Assembly: GCA_025642065.1 (NCBI GenBank)
Contig: JAODUP010000931.1
Span: 1 to 64,000, forward strand
Direction of reading: 5' to 3'
DNA: 64,000 nt
Origin: Paralvinella palmiformis
Lineage: Eukaryota; Annelida; Polychaeta; Terebellida; Alvinellidae
Position numbers and translations under genes: made by a program
Shown: positions 10,585-25,500 of the stretch, one piece after another
Position numbering within the stretch: the stretch's first letter is position 1
Layout of the letters: the number at the start of each line of letters is the position of its first letter
Notes under the pieces: model-generated
The model's database searches: none
What the model was told of the DNA's origin: nothing
What the model saw: only the letters and a program-made list of their open reading frames with translations

Positions 10585-13500
10585 GTCTGTATAGAAATGG
10601 ATTTAATTAAAATTCGATTTAATTAAAAATATCTGCATTGCCCCTTTAACTTGTAATCTTGTTTAAGTTTGCTGTTTAGGCTTTGTCACTGAATGACAGT
10701 TTATGATTTTTTGTTCTAAAAATTACATTAAGTTGATATTTCAGATGATTATAAAGTGCATCATGTATGTCATATAGACTTGATCAATCATAACAGTAAT
10801 GGACATGATAGAAAGTTGACATGAAAAACTATGAAAATTAGTTCCATTTAGCTACTACACACAACACAATGCTTTAATCATTAGATGCAAATGGTTTTAT
10901 CTGATTTTTTTCCATATAAATCAGCCGGTGACTGGTTACAGGGTCCATATGTATATGCCCTGTATCAGTCCTACAACATGTCTACACATGATATCGAGGT
11001 ACTATTTGTGGCTGGCTTTGGTTCCAGTATGATTTTTGGAACGATTATCGGATCATTTGCCGATAAATAGTAAGTATTGATGAAATCTGCTGTATTGGAT
11101 AATATGTATGTTATTCCTTGAACGAGTTATTTAATGAATGGATACAGGTGTACTACATTGCAGTGTTTTTTATATGAATCAGTTTGGGTGAAACCGTCCC
11201 ATCTGAAACTAATTTTTTTATAATGTTTAATTGTACATGTCAGATAAAGTAGAGTGGTGTATATGAGTTATATTAATTACATAGTGCATTGTTCAGAAGG
11301 TGAATTAAAATTGTAATTTTTTGTCTAAACTAAATATGAAAGTAACCATCACATGTTCTTCTGTTCCAGGTAAATAATGTTATTAATCTTCTTGCGACAT
11401 ATACACATTTGGAAACAAAATATTTTATCGTCTTAGTGTAGTTAATAACATTTCAATTATAAATAGATAACATTTTTTTACTTGTTATGTTGTTATGTTC
11501 ATAGCAATTTAATATGACAATAATAAGTTTTGCCAGAAATAGTCTGTTGTGTTTAGTTAGAGATCAGGTGGTAGTTGTCAAAGATGGAACCTAAGTCTGA
11601 TCCAGGTTTAACACAGCAGAAGACTTTTACTAGTCACTGGCAAGGTTGACTAATTTTTAACTGGTGCTCTATATGTGCACAGCTGGATATAATATCACAA
11701 TAAATGATTCATCAATAGCTGTGCTTCAGATTTGATTTTTATGATTACTACATTGTATAATCAAGTGGTTCATTACTCCAGTGATGCGTATCATAGATGG
11801 ATGCCTATTTCTTCTTCTATTGGTGCAGGAGTTGAAATTAAATTGTTATGGATCCAGATTTCTACATAATTAACTTTTAAAATATATTAGCTTGATTAGT
11901 AGTCAGCTTCAAATAAATGTGGAAAAACTAATAGCTACAGTTTGCTAATGCATCATCCCCGTATGACAACTAGAAGGAAATATTTGAATAGTTTCACCTG
12001 CTGTGTTAGGCCAGAAACAATAGATGTTAGTAGACAACATTTATGACTATTTATAGCTTACGTTCATCAATATGTATTTCTTTATGTTTTCAGTGGCCGT
12101 AGAGCTAATTGTATCCTCTATGGAATTGCATATGGATTATCTTGCATTACCAAGGTGTGTGGTGGCAAAACTTTATTGAACTATTTTAGAATGAGGCTAA
12201 TTTAAGACTGGCCATTTCTTGTAACTGTATATAAAATCAATATATCATTTACAATATAGCATTCGTAAAATTTAAATCAGGGTTGGCAAAAGACTGGTCG
12301 ATAAGAGCATTGACCAGACCAGTCACGGTCAATACTGGTTAAAACCACCTTTTACTGGTCAATTCAAAAATCCCTTTTTGTAAGGCATTAATTTGCAATT
12401 TTTTTAATTTTATGTTGTGGTGGCTTATTAACACGTAAACCATAGTATCCCCTGAGTACATTCATATGGGGGGGACTATTATTAATTAATTTATTCATCT
12501 ACTTAACAATAGTTTTAAGAAAAATAACTATTTAAGATTTAATTGGTTTATTATATCAACTTTGGCACATAGCACTGTATTATAGTGATTTATTAGTATT
12601 GGAACATTGATAACCAAAAAAATAACTATTTAAACTTTAATTAGTTAATTTTTCATAGTCAACTATTTTCCATTTTTAACTGGGGTAAATTCAGCTCAGT
12701 TTAAAATGAAGGAAATTGGATAATCCCGTGTCTGTTTGATAAAACTATCAACGATTAAGGATTCAACTGACCAGGAGTTCATTTAGTTTTAGAGTAGGAG
12801 GAAAGTGAACTAGAGTAGTAGGAGAACATATTTAGCGAGGCCTCGGGCTGGGCTTAAGCCATGCAGGTGTAATTTTGCTGGACCCAGAGTAGCGGGTGCT
12901 GGTTAAATCTTATATTCACAGTGTGATATTTTACAGCTGCTTGTTTGCTAGTATAAATAAATAAGTATTTTTGTTGCTGTTTATTTTTTCAGCATTTTAA
13001 TAATTTCTGGATACTTATGGTTGGCAGACTACTTGGTGGTATAGCTACCTCAATATTGTACAGTGCCTTTGAATCGTGGCTTATCTATGAACACAACAAG
13101 GTGAGTACCATCTGCAATCCAAAACTCTGTTTGAACAATCTGATGGATGTTGATTCTTGAGATATGTAAATTAATTAATGCTTATTTAATTAGCATGTGG
13201 GATCTGATCAGAAATTGAGTGGTAAGGCTTTTAGTTGTGATTCAGTGTTATTGTAAGCAGTTTGTTGATGATGTAGAATTTCCAGAAGAAATACATGCCT
13301 GTAACTGCTTTCTACCAGAAAACAGTTACATGCATGTATTTCTTTAAATATGTCTGTTAGTAGTTACACTGTGTTTGCAGTATCATATCTACATTTTTGC
13401 TCAGATGGCATAATTATTACACTGTATATATATTAATAGGTTATGCATATTATATAGTGCTGTGCTTTATTATTTAATATTACTGGCGTTAAAATATGCA

Positions 13501-16500
13501 GATCTAAGGTGTACTGCATCATTCATATGTTTATCCCAAAATGGGCATTTCTATGAATAAAGTGACCTGAAAGGAATAAGATTTTCTTTCACAAACTGAT
13601 TAATTTATTTGCAAGACCCCAGAGAAATTTCTTATTGGTGCCGATTATTTTCTTTGTGGTTCAGAACAGCGAAGCAAGCTAACTAAAATTGGATTTACTA
13701 AATATCTAAAGTCACAGGTGCATAATTGGCTTTCATGCATTATTTTACTGAATTTAAAAGGTCGGTCACATTAATTTATAGAATGATAAAGTTCAAATCT
13801 ATTCTACAAAAGTAAAACTGATACAAATTCAATTTTAAGGAGCACGTCCAGTTATTCTCAGTGTTACAAAAACACCATTTAATTTACTGTTGATCGAAGA
13901 TTTATCTTCTGTATAAGGATTTGCTTTCACACTTTTAACATTGTACTAGGCTATGAAAAAGTTTATAAATATATCAGTCAGTCTTGTGATTATTTATCTG
14001 AATTCGAGATAAGAAAGAAAACTAGACATTTTCATTGTCAAGCTCTGATGGTGCAGTTAGTTAGAGTGCAGAACTTGTAACCAAAGGGTCGTGTGTTTGA
14101 GGCTTCATAGCTGGAATGCTGTCATGTGGCAACTGGAGAGCTTAACAAGACGTGATGACTATGTGTCTGTCTTGATAATTGCCTTTTACTTCTTTTCAAC
14201 CATTGATAAGCATAAACGTTTGTTTGATGTGTCACATTAGTACCATTTCATAAACTTGAATGACCTCTGTGTTGAAAAGAAGAATGTCACAAGCTTAATG
14301 CTTACAGAGCTGCAAACCTTTATGATTTCTGGGGAATCACTACGATTTTCTGTTCTTCATTATATCTGAAATCTATGATAAATCTCCCTTTTCCTGTAAT
14401 AGTACTATACTGTGTAGTTCTGTCACTGTCTTAGCCGCACACTATGTCACATGGCTGTTGCTCTAGACCACATGGCTTGAAAGCCTTTGTTAGGCCAGCA
14501 GATCGGAATGGTGCATTTTTCGCAGGAGGGGTGATGTGTATAACCTGTGCAGTATGCATGAGATCCTCTCTTTCATACAATGTTTCCCGATACAGAGATA
14601 GCAAAAACATATAGCAGTGGTTGCAGCAAAAACAAATATTCTTGTGGAGACTTTAGTCAGTGATGATTCAAATTACATTGCATTGCCAGTCAGATCCAGA
14701 ATCAACCATTTAATGTAGCCACTGATGGATCCAATGACATGAAAAACATGAAGTTATATCCAGTGATTGTTAGATAATTATATGTGTCTATTTACTTAAC
14801 TATTTTGGAAGTCATTATTCACCCGGCTGCCGGTTCCCCAGTGAATGTTTTGTCTCCTGTCCACCTGGCAAAGATTCGGTTCCCCAGATAAGATTTTGTC
14901 TCCTACCCACCTGGCGAAGATTTGGTTCCCCAGTGAAAATTTTGTTGCTTGCACACCTGACAAAGTTTCCGGGCAGTCCCACTTGGACACTGGAAAAGTT
15001 GTGGCCAGGAGCGCTGAGGTCGAGGACCTGCTGGTTGGCCAGAAATTTACTAAATACCTCGATTTGAGGCCTATCTTGCCAAATTTGTTGCGTCTACCTA
15101 CACTAAGTAAAGCAAAGATGACTGTTGAACCATTGCAGTTACTAATAAACATTTAGGCACAGGACAGACGCCATTCAGAGAAGATCTGAAATACGGTTAC
15201 GTTAGGGTTTTGTGTAAACATGGTGGTACCTACTCCAATTGAAGCAAAGAGAAACATCCTAACCAGAGATGAAAAGAGAACGCCAAGGCATTGGGTGGCC
15301 TAATTTGAAGTGCCATTTGGGCATATAGACCTAGCATCGATTTCTAGGCTATTTAAATTCAAAGGGGTTTATTGAACCGTGCATATCAAATGAATAGGCC
15401 TATGATGATATGACATGAAAGTTAAGTCGGGCGGTCTTTTAGTCATTCCCTCATCTGCAGGTTGTACGAATTGGCGCCAGCTGTTAGTAACTTGGTCAGA
15501 AATGGCTGGAAAACGTATCTGAGACACCTACACTTCCTACAAGTGGGCAAAACAAGCAATAAACGAGTAATAAAAACATGCTAAATCTGAAATTAGGAGT
15601 CACCTAAATGAGTACAAATCGGTGAAGTTTTGTATGGTAATAAAAAAGCTGTAGTGGGATACACCAGCAACAGGTTCTATGAGAATGATTACCATATCTG
15701 TCCTTGTTGCTTTTCGTTTCTTTCTAAGATTCCTAGTAGAATCTGTATGCATCATTGTTATACACGGAGATGTATGTTTGTTGTGACCATTTCACGATGA
15801 CCTAGCTTAATAGTATTTATATTTTAATAGAATACGGCAATTTATGTGACTCGTCGATAAAACAGGTGAAGAATGGCACTGGACAGGGACAGTTTGATAT
15901 CCTTGCCTCTGTGATGGTGTACATTTTGATCTTGTTTCACAAAAGTGCAGATTGTGAAAGAATGTTCTCATTTGTCATCAAAACCAAGACAGTTCCAATA
16001 CTTTCCTGGCTTAAAGGCAAAGGGTGCTACCTATCAAAAACTCATGAAAAAGTGACACTCTGTACTATACAATGTTAGAACTGAAATAACATTATATACA
16101 ATGTGATTTGATTTTTTTAACCGAATCAGCTGATCAATAAAACAGCAATCCTGTGAAGATTTTAGTAGTAAAGTGTAGAATATTTTTTCGGGTAATCATG
16201 TAGTGAAAGTGCAGACTTGTGCATGATGACTTAATTGTTATTAAATGTGGGGGAAATTTGATTAAATGAAAAAAAGCAGTTGAACCTTTCACAAAAGAAT
16301 GCCGTTAAATTGTTTTTGTATTGAATAAAATTCCATGTTTTTTAATGTATGGTTGAGTGTGAGCCATAGGTCGTGTTCCGCACAAAAATGGTTACTCTTT
16401 CCAATTTTTAAATGTTGGCAGTTATGTGCTTATACAGTTTGGCTTCATTCTAGCAAGGTCTTATATACAGTAGAGGTATGGATAATATGAGGATGCTAAT

Positions 16501-19500
16501 TGCTCTTGATTATTTGCGGTTAAGATATTAAATATAAATAAACACCTGTCTTGATCATCATCACCTACCTAACGCAGACCTTAGCTTTCCAGAAAATTCG
16601 ACCAAAGTTTTAACCCTGTATTTGTCAGAACCCAAAACATTACCAATGGTCATTAATTACCCAACATGTCAAGTTAGAGAAGTGACTATTTACTTGGAAC
16701 TTAATAAGTTAATTATAGCAATTAGAACAAACATATTTTCATCTGTTCATGTGACATTCGATTACCCAATCACCACTTTCCATCTGCCCTGCAAGTTATT
16801 TAAATTCTGACACCTTTAGTTCTGTTGTATAACGTGGAAATTACGTTAATTGACCTCGACTTATACGGTGAGCACAGACCTGAGGAAAGAATTACAGGGT
16901 CAAAAACCGACCTCAACTTATCTGCCGGATCGACTTATACGCGAGTATATATGATCCTTGTATGTCAATTCACAGCGATTGTTTTATTAATTACATGTAG
17001 AATGAATATTCTTTTATTGATCAATATATTTGCTATTACTAATGGGATTTCCAGCCTATGCATATATGCAAAGCAGCCTTTAGTTAATCGGAATAGCAGC
17101 AGGAGGATTAGCCGTATTGCTTTAATTTATCATTCTAATTGGATTAAAATGATTGTATTGGGTCAGCTGGATGCCAATGCAATATGGTATTGAGGGACTT
17201 TTCTAAATGTGATGCTATTCTCATGTTATCAGATGGAGGAAATAAGTGAGAAAATTACTAAATAAAGTCTTATCGTGGAAACCCCCCAGCCCTCTTCCAT
17301 TACTAAAGCATTAGCTGATTTCTTTAAGACAACTAGTGCTCTCTGTAGTCCACTTATAACGTGGTCTTCAACCTATGGAGCCCAGTCAGTCGATTATAGT
17401 AGAGTCGAACTGTAAATAAATAAATAATATATGAAAGTCTGCTCCAAATATTATACAGCAGCATCCTAAAAATTATATATATGTATGCGTATTTGTTTGT
17501 GCATGTGCATGGTAAATTTTCCCAATTTTTGTGGTCATTTATTGAACATGACAAGGACCTCATTTCCCAAAAGGTTAATGGTGGTAAATGTAATATGAGC
17601 GTCATGAACCAAACTTGATAATACCTAGAAATGGCCAACCAGATGATATAGAATCTTTGTGGTGTTGGAAAGAAACTATCAATATAGCTGGTGCCAGTCA
17701 TTGTGATCAGTGGAAACAAATAGAACGGTATATTGCGCTGTGGACTGTATATTTGTGATATATGAGACACCAATAAATATAAATATACACAAGTTTGGCG
17801 GAATTGTAGCTTTTCATAGGCGGCGATGAAGAATGTTTGTCAGCTGGGTAATCATATTAATAATGATGGATTTTTATCAAGGGCAGTTGATGACATATGT
17901 CGCAGGATATAACAGATATCGATTAAATATAGGGTGATTGGCCATTGCTGATTCAGTTTGATATCATCTGTCAACTCGATGGTTTATAGAGCTGTTGCTG
18001 CTACCCTCGACCAGATATGTTGGATGCACATATAGTCACCATGGATTCTTATTATTAATCCATCTCAGTTATTGCCCTTTGGTTATTTTACACTGCTTAA
18101 TGGATGGTTTTACTGTAATGTTTCCATTCTGGAAACCCGGAAGATGAACTGTCCAAAAGATTAGCATTACTAATCCGGTCACCAGATATACATTGTCTAC
18201 ATCACTAATATGAGATTAAACAGAGAATGAAAGATGATTTTTGTTTGTTGCTTTCGCCAACAGGTGGCCGTAAAAGTGATGTGTAGTATGTGGCAAACAA
18301 TGATCTGTTATAAATTTTGGTAATTAATGTTGCTAAAACCACGTCTTTAATAATTGTCTAAATTGAACTGAGTTATGGATCAAACTATGTTTAACTCAAC
18401 CAACTGGCCATTTGGAGAATTTAAAATAAAATTCTTTCAATTAAGTAAGTTATAAAACTTTATTCATACCGGTAATATTTCACAGATTGGTGTTTACATA
18501 TACTTGGCAACTATGGATAAACTTGTCAACATATACTTTACTAGTAGATTTATTTTAAGTGCCTGACAGACATTTGCAGTTTCCACTCCATCTGATCATT
18601 TGTTGATGAACTTTGCATTGTACCTGGACTATGAACAGGGCTGTCTTAACAGCATTATAGGCACCCTAGCAAAGCTGTGCACTGGGGGCCCTTACCTACA
18701 CAGCCATCCACAGAAATAAAAATGTAAATGGTCGATAAAACGAAACATATATTTATTATTTTGGTATTTCCAAGAAAATCAGTGTTTAAAAACTAAGTGC
18801 TGTACAGCAAAGATTAATCAACACGAGCGTTTGAACAGGAAGTCACAACATGCATAGATAACATGCCGCTGCTATATGCCTGTGGGGCCCCCGGGAAACT
18901 GCCCAACGTGCCAGTGCGTTAAGACGGCCCTGTGTGGGCCCCTATATGCTTGTTGGGCCCCTGGGCAGGTGCCCATAACTGGCATAGTAAATAAATTAGA
19001 CTAAGTTTTCATATCCCGGTTTCGATTTGATCAATTATCACTTTACTATAAAGATATATGAATATTTCAGATATACACACACACACACAACAAACTGATT
19101 GTGCTATGTACATCATACATACCCGATACGTGATCATTGTGTCTGTGGATGTTCTGTTAAGTTTCATTCACTCACTTATTGTCTAATCTAACTGGATACA
19201 TGCCAGCTTGGCCAAATACACATTGTACATTTGTTCTTTAGATCTGTAATGGCATCACGTACACATATTTCTGTTTGTATTCGTGTACATTTTACCTGGA
19301 TGTGTATTGGGCTGTAATAGATTGACCTTTTGATAGAAATAAAAATGTGTTTTACTTTTAGTTTTATTCACGAAGCATGACATTTTATAATGAGCTACTT
19401 ATTCTGAAGTGTTTACATCATCTAGGTTTGGTAGGTTTTGTTAGTGTGTCGTATCCGAGTAACCTAGTACTCTTTGCTGTGAATTATGATCGTGTTCCGG

Positions 19501-22500
19501 TGACTGGTTGCACCCGGTGACCTGTTTGTATCGACAGAAAGCTATGCCTGCGCCACCAGCGCTCGAATAGAGGCATATTTCGAATCCCTGGAACACAATC
19601 CATGCCTAGAATGTTAAAATTACTTCCTGTTTTTTTATTTTTAAATTTATTATTCAACCTAGTTAATGACGTTTTATCGTTTCCTACTTTCAGCGTGGTT
19701 TTGACCAAGACTTGCTCGGTACAATATTTTCGCACGCCGTACTTGGCAACTCTTTGGTCGCCATAACGTCTGGTCTCATCGCACAACAGTTTGCTGACAT
19801 TTGGGGATTTGTGTAAGTATTGGTGGTAGTGATAGTTTTTTTGGTCTTAAGTGAACATAAGACGACCCTTAACGAAGCTGTTAATAAATGGCTTGAATGG
19901 CAGATGAAAATCCACATTTTTAAATATATGTTTTTACATCCAAATTTTCTTTACTTCCTGCAGTACACTATCAAGTATCATAGTGCAGTTTGCTCCAGAA
20001 CTCTGGACTCTCACCATGTTACATGTGTGTGTGTATGTGTGTGTATTACTTCCTGGCTAAAAACCTGTGTCTTATCATCATCATCATCATCATAATAATA
20101 ATCATTGAAATGGTAGTTTTTTCATTGATTGACAATCTGAAGTGAGAGAGATTCTGAATGGTTGTAATTTAAAGCTACCTGACGTGGCCTAATTCTAAAT
20201 AAATATTCAAGCTTGGAATGAATGGACGGTCCATTTAGCCTACTATAGAATATTTTTGGACTTTTCAGCAGACATTGGTAACAATTTGTGTAAATAAATT
20301 TTTATATGTCAGCATTCTGTTTTTCTTTGTATCTTAATGATATGTACGTTGTGTTAAAAGTTCAGGCTGATATTCTGAAAATTAACATATTTATTGCACA
20401 TTTTGTATTTTCATGGTTTGACAACCTTCGGACATTTGTGAAAACTACACATGTTGTTGTTTTCAAACAACTGCACAATCTTTAATATTGATCAAAGGGT
20501 TATGAAATTAAATAACCATATTCTATATATTAATGGCTAACAGAAAATATAAATATGTGGACAATGTTTATAATTCTTATATAATTATAGTGTATGAAAC
20601 ATGGCACTTTGTGCTATTTTGCAAGGTTTTAAAAGATTAATTTTGGGTAATGTGCCGATTTGATCATTAGATTTGTCATGCTTGTAATGAACTGGTGTAT
20701 ATAATATAGCCTTTAATAATGCAATGCATTATAGAGAACACATCATGATTGTTTCTAGAAGTGTAATTCCAGAGGGAATTAATATATATGAGGCTTCAAA
20801 GATGGCTTTCATTTAAGCGTAAAAATGTGTCATTAAAATATTTTTTAATAAGTACTACAAATGGTCAGTAAAATAAATCTACTGGACCGATTTGATTCCA
20901 TTTTTTTTTTACTTCAGCACTAAGTCTCTTTCTTATGATTCGAATTTAATATTATTATACAAGTTGAAATGTTTTAGTTGGGAAACCTACATATATGCAC
21001 AAAAGTGGCTCTATTAAACATCAGTCATCCACATCATCATTGTAATGAATATCATATTTTGGGGAGAGAGCTTGACTTGATCACAACTCTTGGTAGTAGT
21101 AGTGTCCAGGTTAGGATATTAAACTCGGGATCTCCCACATACTCTGACCATAAGTAAAGGAGTCCCATAGTCTGACATGTCAAAGTTTGTTTTTTGTTTC
21201 ATCTCATTCTGGCCAGGTGTGAAAATCACTGTTTTGTGTAGTCTTAGTTCAGTTAGCACATACCAGTATTTCAATTGTTCTTTAATATGCTTAATATTCA
21301 GGGATGAGGATGATCGTCAGTGTCACGATACATCAACTAGAAGAACCTTTTATTTAAATGAGGTGTTTTGGCTTGATGATAAATGGTTTACTTTCTATGT
21401 ACAGTAACCTCTTCTCTGTCTCCTTGCTTAAACTATGTTCTCCAGGAACGAAAATAATGCCTAATTGATCTCATTGAGTCAATAAAGTAAACAAACGAAT
21501 ACTGTTACCATTGTTAGGGAACTCCCATAATGGCAGACTTCACTGGAGACCAACAAAGTCTGGCATCATATTTCTATGGTATCTATATCTGGGGGATGTT
21601 TCATCTGTCCACATAAAATTTTGTAAACGTTTTGACTTGGGGCAGTGTATACATTGATTTTTTTCTCATTTCTGTAAATCAGCTGCAGGTTCATTCATTG
21701 CTGAAGTGTGGGAGGCATCTTTTTTTGCAGTCAGTTTATTTAACTCAGAATATAAGGCTTTTAACTATTGCGTTGTAATATTTGATCATGTACACAGACT
21801 TTGATGAAATATACACAGCCTTGATGGTCATCTCCCTAGCACAGGGCTGGTGTAATATGTAGAGTAACACAACCTGTGACACATACACACACACACACAC
21901 ATTTATTTATGTTTCAGTTTAAGTGTTCAGTGTATTGTCTTGTTCCGCAATATGTTTATATTATCTTTAGAAATACCAGGCTCTGTGAGGTTGGCAGGCT
22001 TTCATTGTTCGGTGTATATAGTTGGTTCACACAGTTTTTTTTCTCAATGTCTGTGTGGGGGGTCTATAATATGTTTAATTTACATATTTAAATACTAATA
22101 TTTGGTTGTGTGACATTTATATTATGGGTGACAGTGGCTTTGAATGTTAATGACTGCCACAGGAAGTATTCGATAATTGTTAAGATAAATTTAAATGTGC
22201 ATTGCTCTCTCTCTCTCCCTCCCTCTCTCTCTCTCTCTGTGTGTGTGTGTCTGTTTTTTTAATGTTGACTGGAGGCAATAATTGTTAAATTTATGCATTT
22301 TATTTGTGTGATGGCACACATGCGTGCGTCAGTGCATGCTGCATGTGTGCATGCGTGTCCAAAGACCTGATTCGTTATAACATCTAGCCTTATAGAGCCT
22401 CTTACCTAGAGAACTTCCTAAGTTGTAAACAGTCTGATATTGGCTTGCTCTCGTAACCTTTTCTATGTTGTACATCTAATGCTCCGTCACTGTCTAAAGA

Positions 22501-25500
22501 CAAGTTTTCTTGTTACAGCGATACTGATGTTTATTGAAACTGCTCAGATGTGAACATTGATGGGCGTATCTTTATTTTGCAGAGCACCTTTTGATGTCTC
22601 ATTAACGCTGATGGTCATCATGATCGTCGTTATAATGTTTACCTGGGTGGAAAATTACGGCGACCAGACCACCAATACGTTCAGATCTCTCAAAGATGCT
22701 ACCTCGGCAATTATGACAGGTGCGCATTACTGGTGAATATATGAATAGCGAATCGTGGTTATGAATTGATCGACGAACTTATTTAATGTTACGGCTTTGT
22801 CACGGGTGTAATATAATAGTGGAAAACATCTCGACCATGAAAACTAAATCCAGTATATTTGTGAAGAGATTGATCATTGTTCTTATTCGGGGTGCTCCGA
22901 TAGCCCAGCGATTATAGCACTGTGTTGCAAGTCTGTGGGTTGTGGGTTCAAAGCCTGCTTATACTTGTGTTTGTCAGATTTGTTTCCTTGGGGAGTCGTC
23001 GTCCCTCGGCCATATGTTCCAGTGTTGGCCACGGGTTCACATCCAGGCCAGATTATGTTAAAATTATGTTTTATCCGTCACTTCACCTCATTAAATTTGG
23101 ATGTCCATTTAGTCTGCAGTGTGCACCGAAGTCACCCTAAAATACCGATGTTTAATCCATTTTTAGACCGGGTAGGTTTACGGCTGATAATAATAATGTA
23201 TATTTAATAAAGCGCCATTACTAGCAGGAGCCATTCAAAGGTGCTGTACAAATAATATGTAATTTAATAATACTCCAAATAATATGTCTGTAAAAACCCT
23301 GTAATGATTTAAAAGATAATAATTATTTATCTGTGAAAGTGACCTTAAATAGGTGTGTTTTTAGAAGAGATTTAAAATTTACAAGAATCGACACATTTCT
23401 AATATCTGCCATCAACCTATTCCACTTAGTGGGGCCCGCAACACTAAATATACAACCACCATCCGACTTGAGCCGAGATACTGGCACCTGTAATAGTATC
23501 GGATTGGATGACCTATGATGACGATTACTGAAAAGAAATGGCACTTCAGAATGGAATTACAGTCTGTTAAAGTCTTTTTTATAATACCTGCCCACTAGCG
23601 CATCATATCTCGGATCCTCTAGGAACAATGTTCTGTTGATGCATCCTGACAATATGTTGGCATGTCTCAATTAGTACGTATCTCTTGAGTAAACCATGAA
23701 TATTACTATAGAGGCATTAACATTTACAAAGCAGAGATAGATAACTGTGAGCTCCATAACAGTTTTGTATTTTAGCTGTTAAACATTTTGCTAATAATTA
23801 TTTATTCCTCGTATTTCAAGTAAACATTCAGAATTCAACAGATATTAGTCTGGCTGTATAAATTTCTGAATAATAAAACAACGAGCATGAGCAGGTGTAC
23901 AGTACTGATGAAACTGGACTGAGAGCACAGTTATTTGAGCACTGCCCTGCAAACTGCAAGCTGTGGGTTTGAATCTGGTGCCTGCATGTCTTGGTGGGAT
24001 TTTCCTTTCTTAGGGAGTTGGCTCTCTGGCATATTTCTCATATGTGATCAGCACCGAGTTTAAGCAACTTAACTGAACAACAAGTCAGATAATTTTCTGT
24101 AAAACAGAAATTTTTGATATAAGTAATTTTAAATAACCAAATTGGATACTGCAGTAGTGCATAGGATAGATCATTGCAAACCTCCTATCCAGGGTTCGAG
24201 TCACAGTGTGGTATGTGTTTGTGGAATGTTATCTGAAGGAGTTATAGTTGGGCTATACATTCTGGGTGTAGCTATTGCTGAGTACTGAACAAATCATTCC
24301 CTCACTCACCCAACTGATTCATTAACCACCTAACCTTGTAATCTTGTCCTGGTAGCAATTTAGTTGTTCAAAGGTGTGATTCTGTCGCTATGCTAACAAA
24401 TGTCATTTCGACTTTAGATCACAAGATCCTCTGCCTTGGGCTGATCCAGTCACTGTTTGAGGGATCGATGTTCATGTTTGTATTAGAATGGACACCAGCA
24501 TTATCACCTCCAAAACCAAGTGACTTCATGATGAGTAAGAAGTCTTTAAAGGGAGAGCTAGAACATGGCAGGAAGACGATACCACACGGATATGTATTTG
24601 CTGGATTTATGGTGAGTGGTGATTTTTACTGTCATTGAAAATGAAAGTGACACAGTTTAAATATATACTGGGTATATTTGGTTTTCTCTTCAAGCCTTTT
24701 ATCTATCAAGTATATGAAGGATCAGAACAGTTGGATCATGGATAATGAAAACCTAAGAACAAAAAATGAGCTAATTACAATATCAGATTTAAAGTTTTGA
24801 GCAGTATGTTTTTTAATGGAGATCAGATAAATGAATACAGCATTTCAAATTTGGCCTTATTTCCACTAAATCTTATATTAACTTATAGTTATGGCTGTGT
24901 CTTTGAAGATTATATTTGGAATCCATATTTAAAAATGGTCATGATTAAGTGATTTTGACAATTGTAATGAGGGTTGAGACAGTAATAGTTTAATTTATTT
25001 TACTTTGCAGGGTAACAGTAGTTATGAATTTACTTTAAATTTATTTACAATGTTATCAATACACTTAGATAAAGTACTACGAAACACTTTTAGAGCTTGA
25101 TCAATTTACCGTTGAGTTGTGAAGGTGATGAGAATTTGCCGAAAGAGTCATTTTTGAGTATATTTATACTGTATGTAATACTTATTATCTTATTAGATCT
25201 GGTAGGGTCAAAGCATTTGAGGAAAGTGTCTGATGAGAAACGTCCTTGACAGGTTTTGGCTTACCAATCACTGACTGATCATTTTCAGTTATGATTACCT
25301 CCATAATTGGTTATGTTAGTGCCCAAATATGTTTTTTTAAACAAAACACTTTTTTAGGATCTTTTGAAGGCTTTTGACACAGTTGGTCATTGAGTTTAAC
25401 AGTAAGCAGGACTTGGTCAATCCTAGCAAAACAAATGCTGGTTTATTTAGATATAACAATAAACAGAGAAAGGATGGGCTTACCAGAGTTAATAACAGAT

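Larger units (their letters stand above)
13101..19693 (+). other. MFSD5 intron 4, 6.6 kb, repeat-rich
   Basis: GT-AG intron. It holds a short hairpin, a SINE, a 46-bp tandem repeat, an hAT C-terminal piece, a Tigger-like end and an hAT-like inverted-repeat element, each listed separately. The remainder (for example 17.0-18.5 kb) shows nothing I can support. Confidence 0.85.

Noticed and set aside
12270..12380. hAT element starting CAGGGTTGGCAAA
   Set aside because: No matching inverted right end or 8-base duplication could be found.
14796..15156. Opposed open frames of 118 and 103 codons
   Set aside because: They overlap the 46-bp tandem repeat on both strands; no family, no splice signals.
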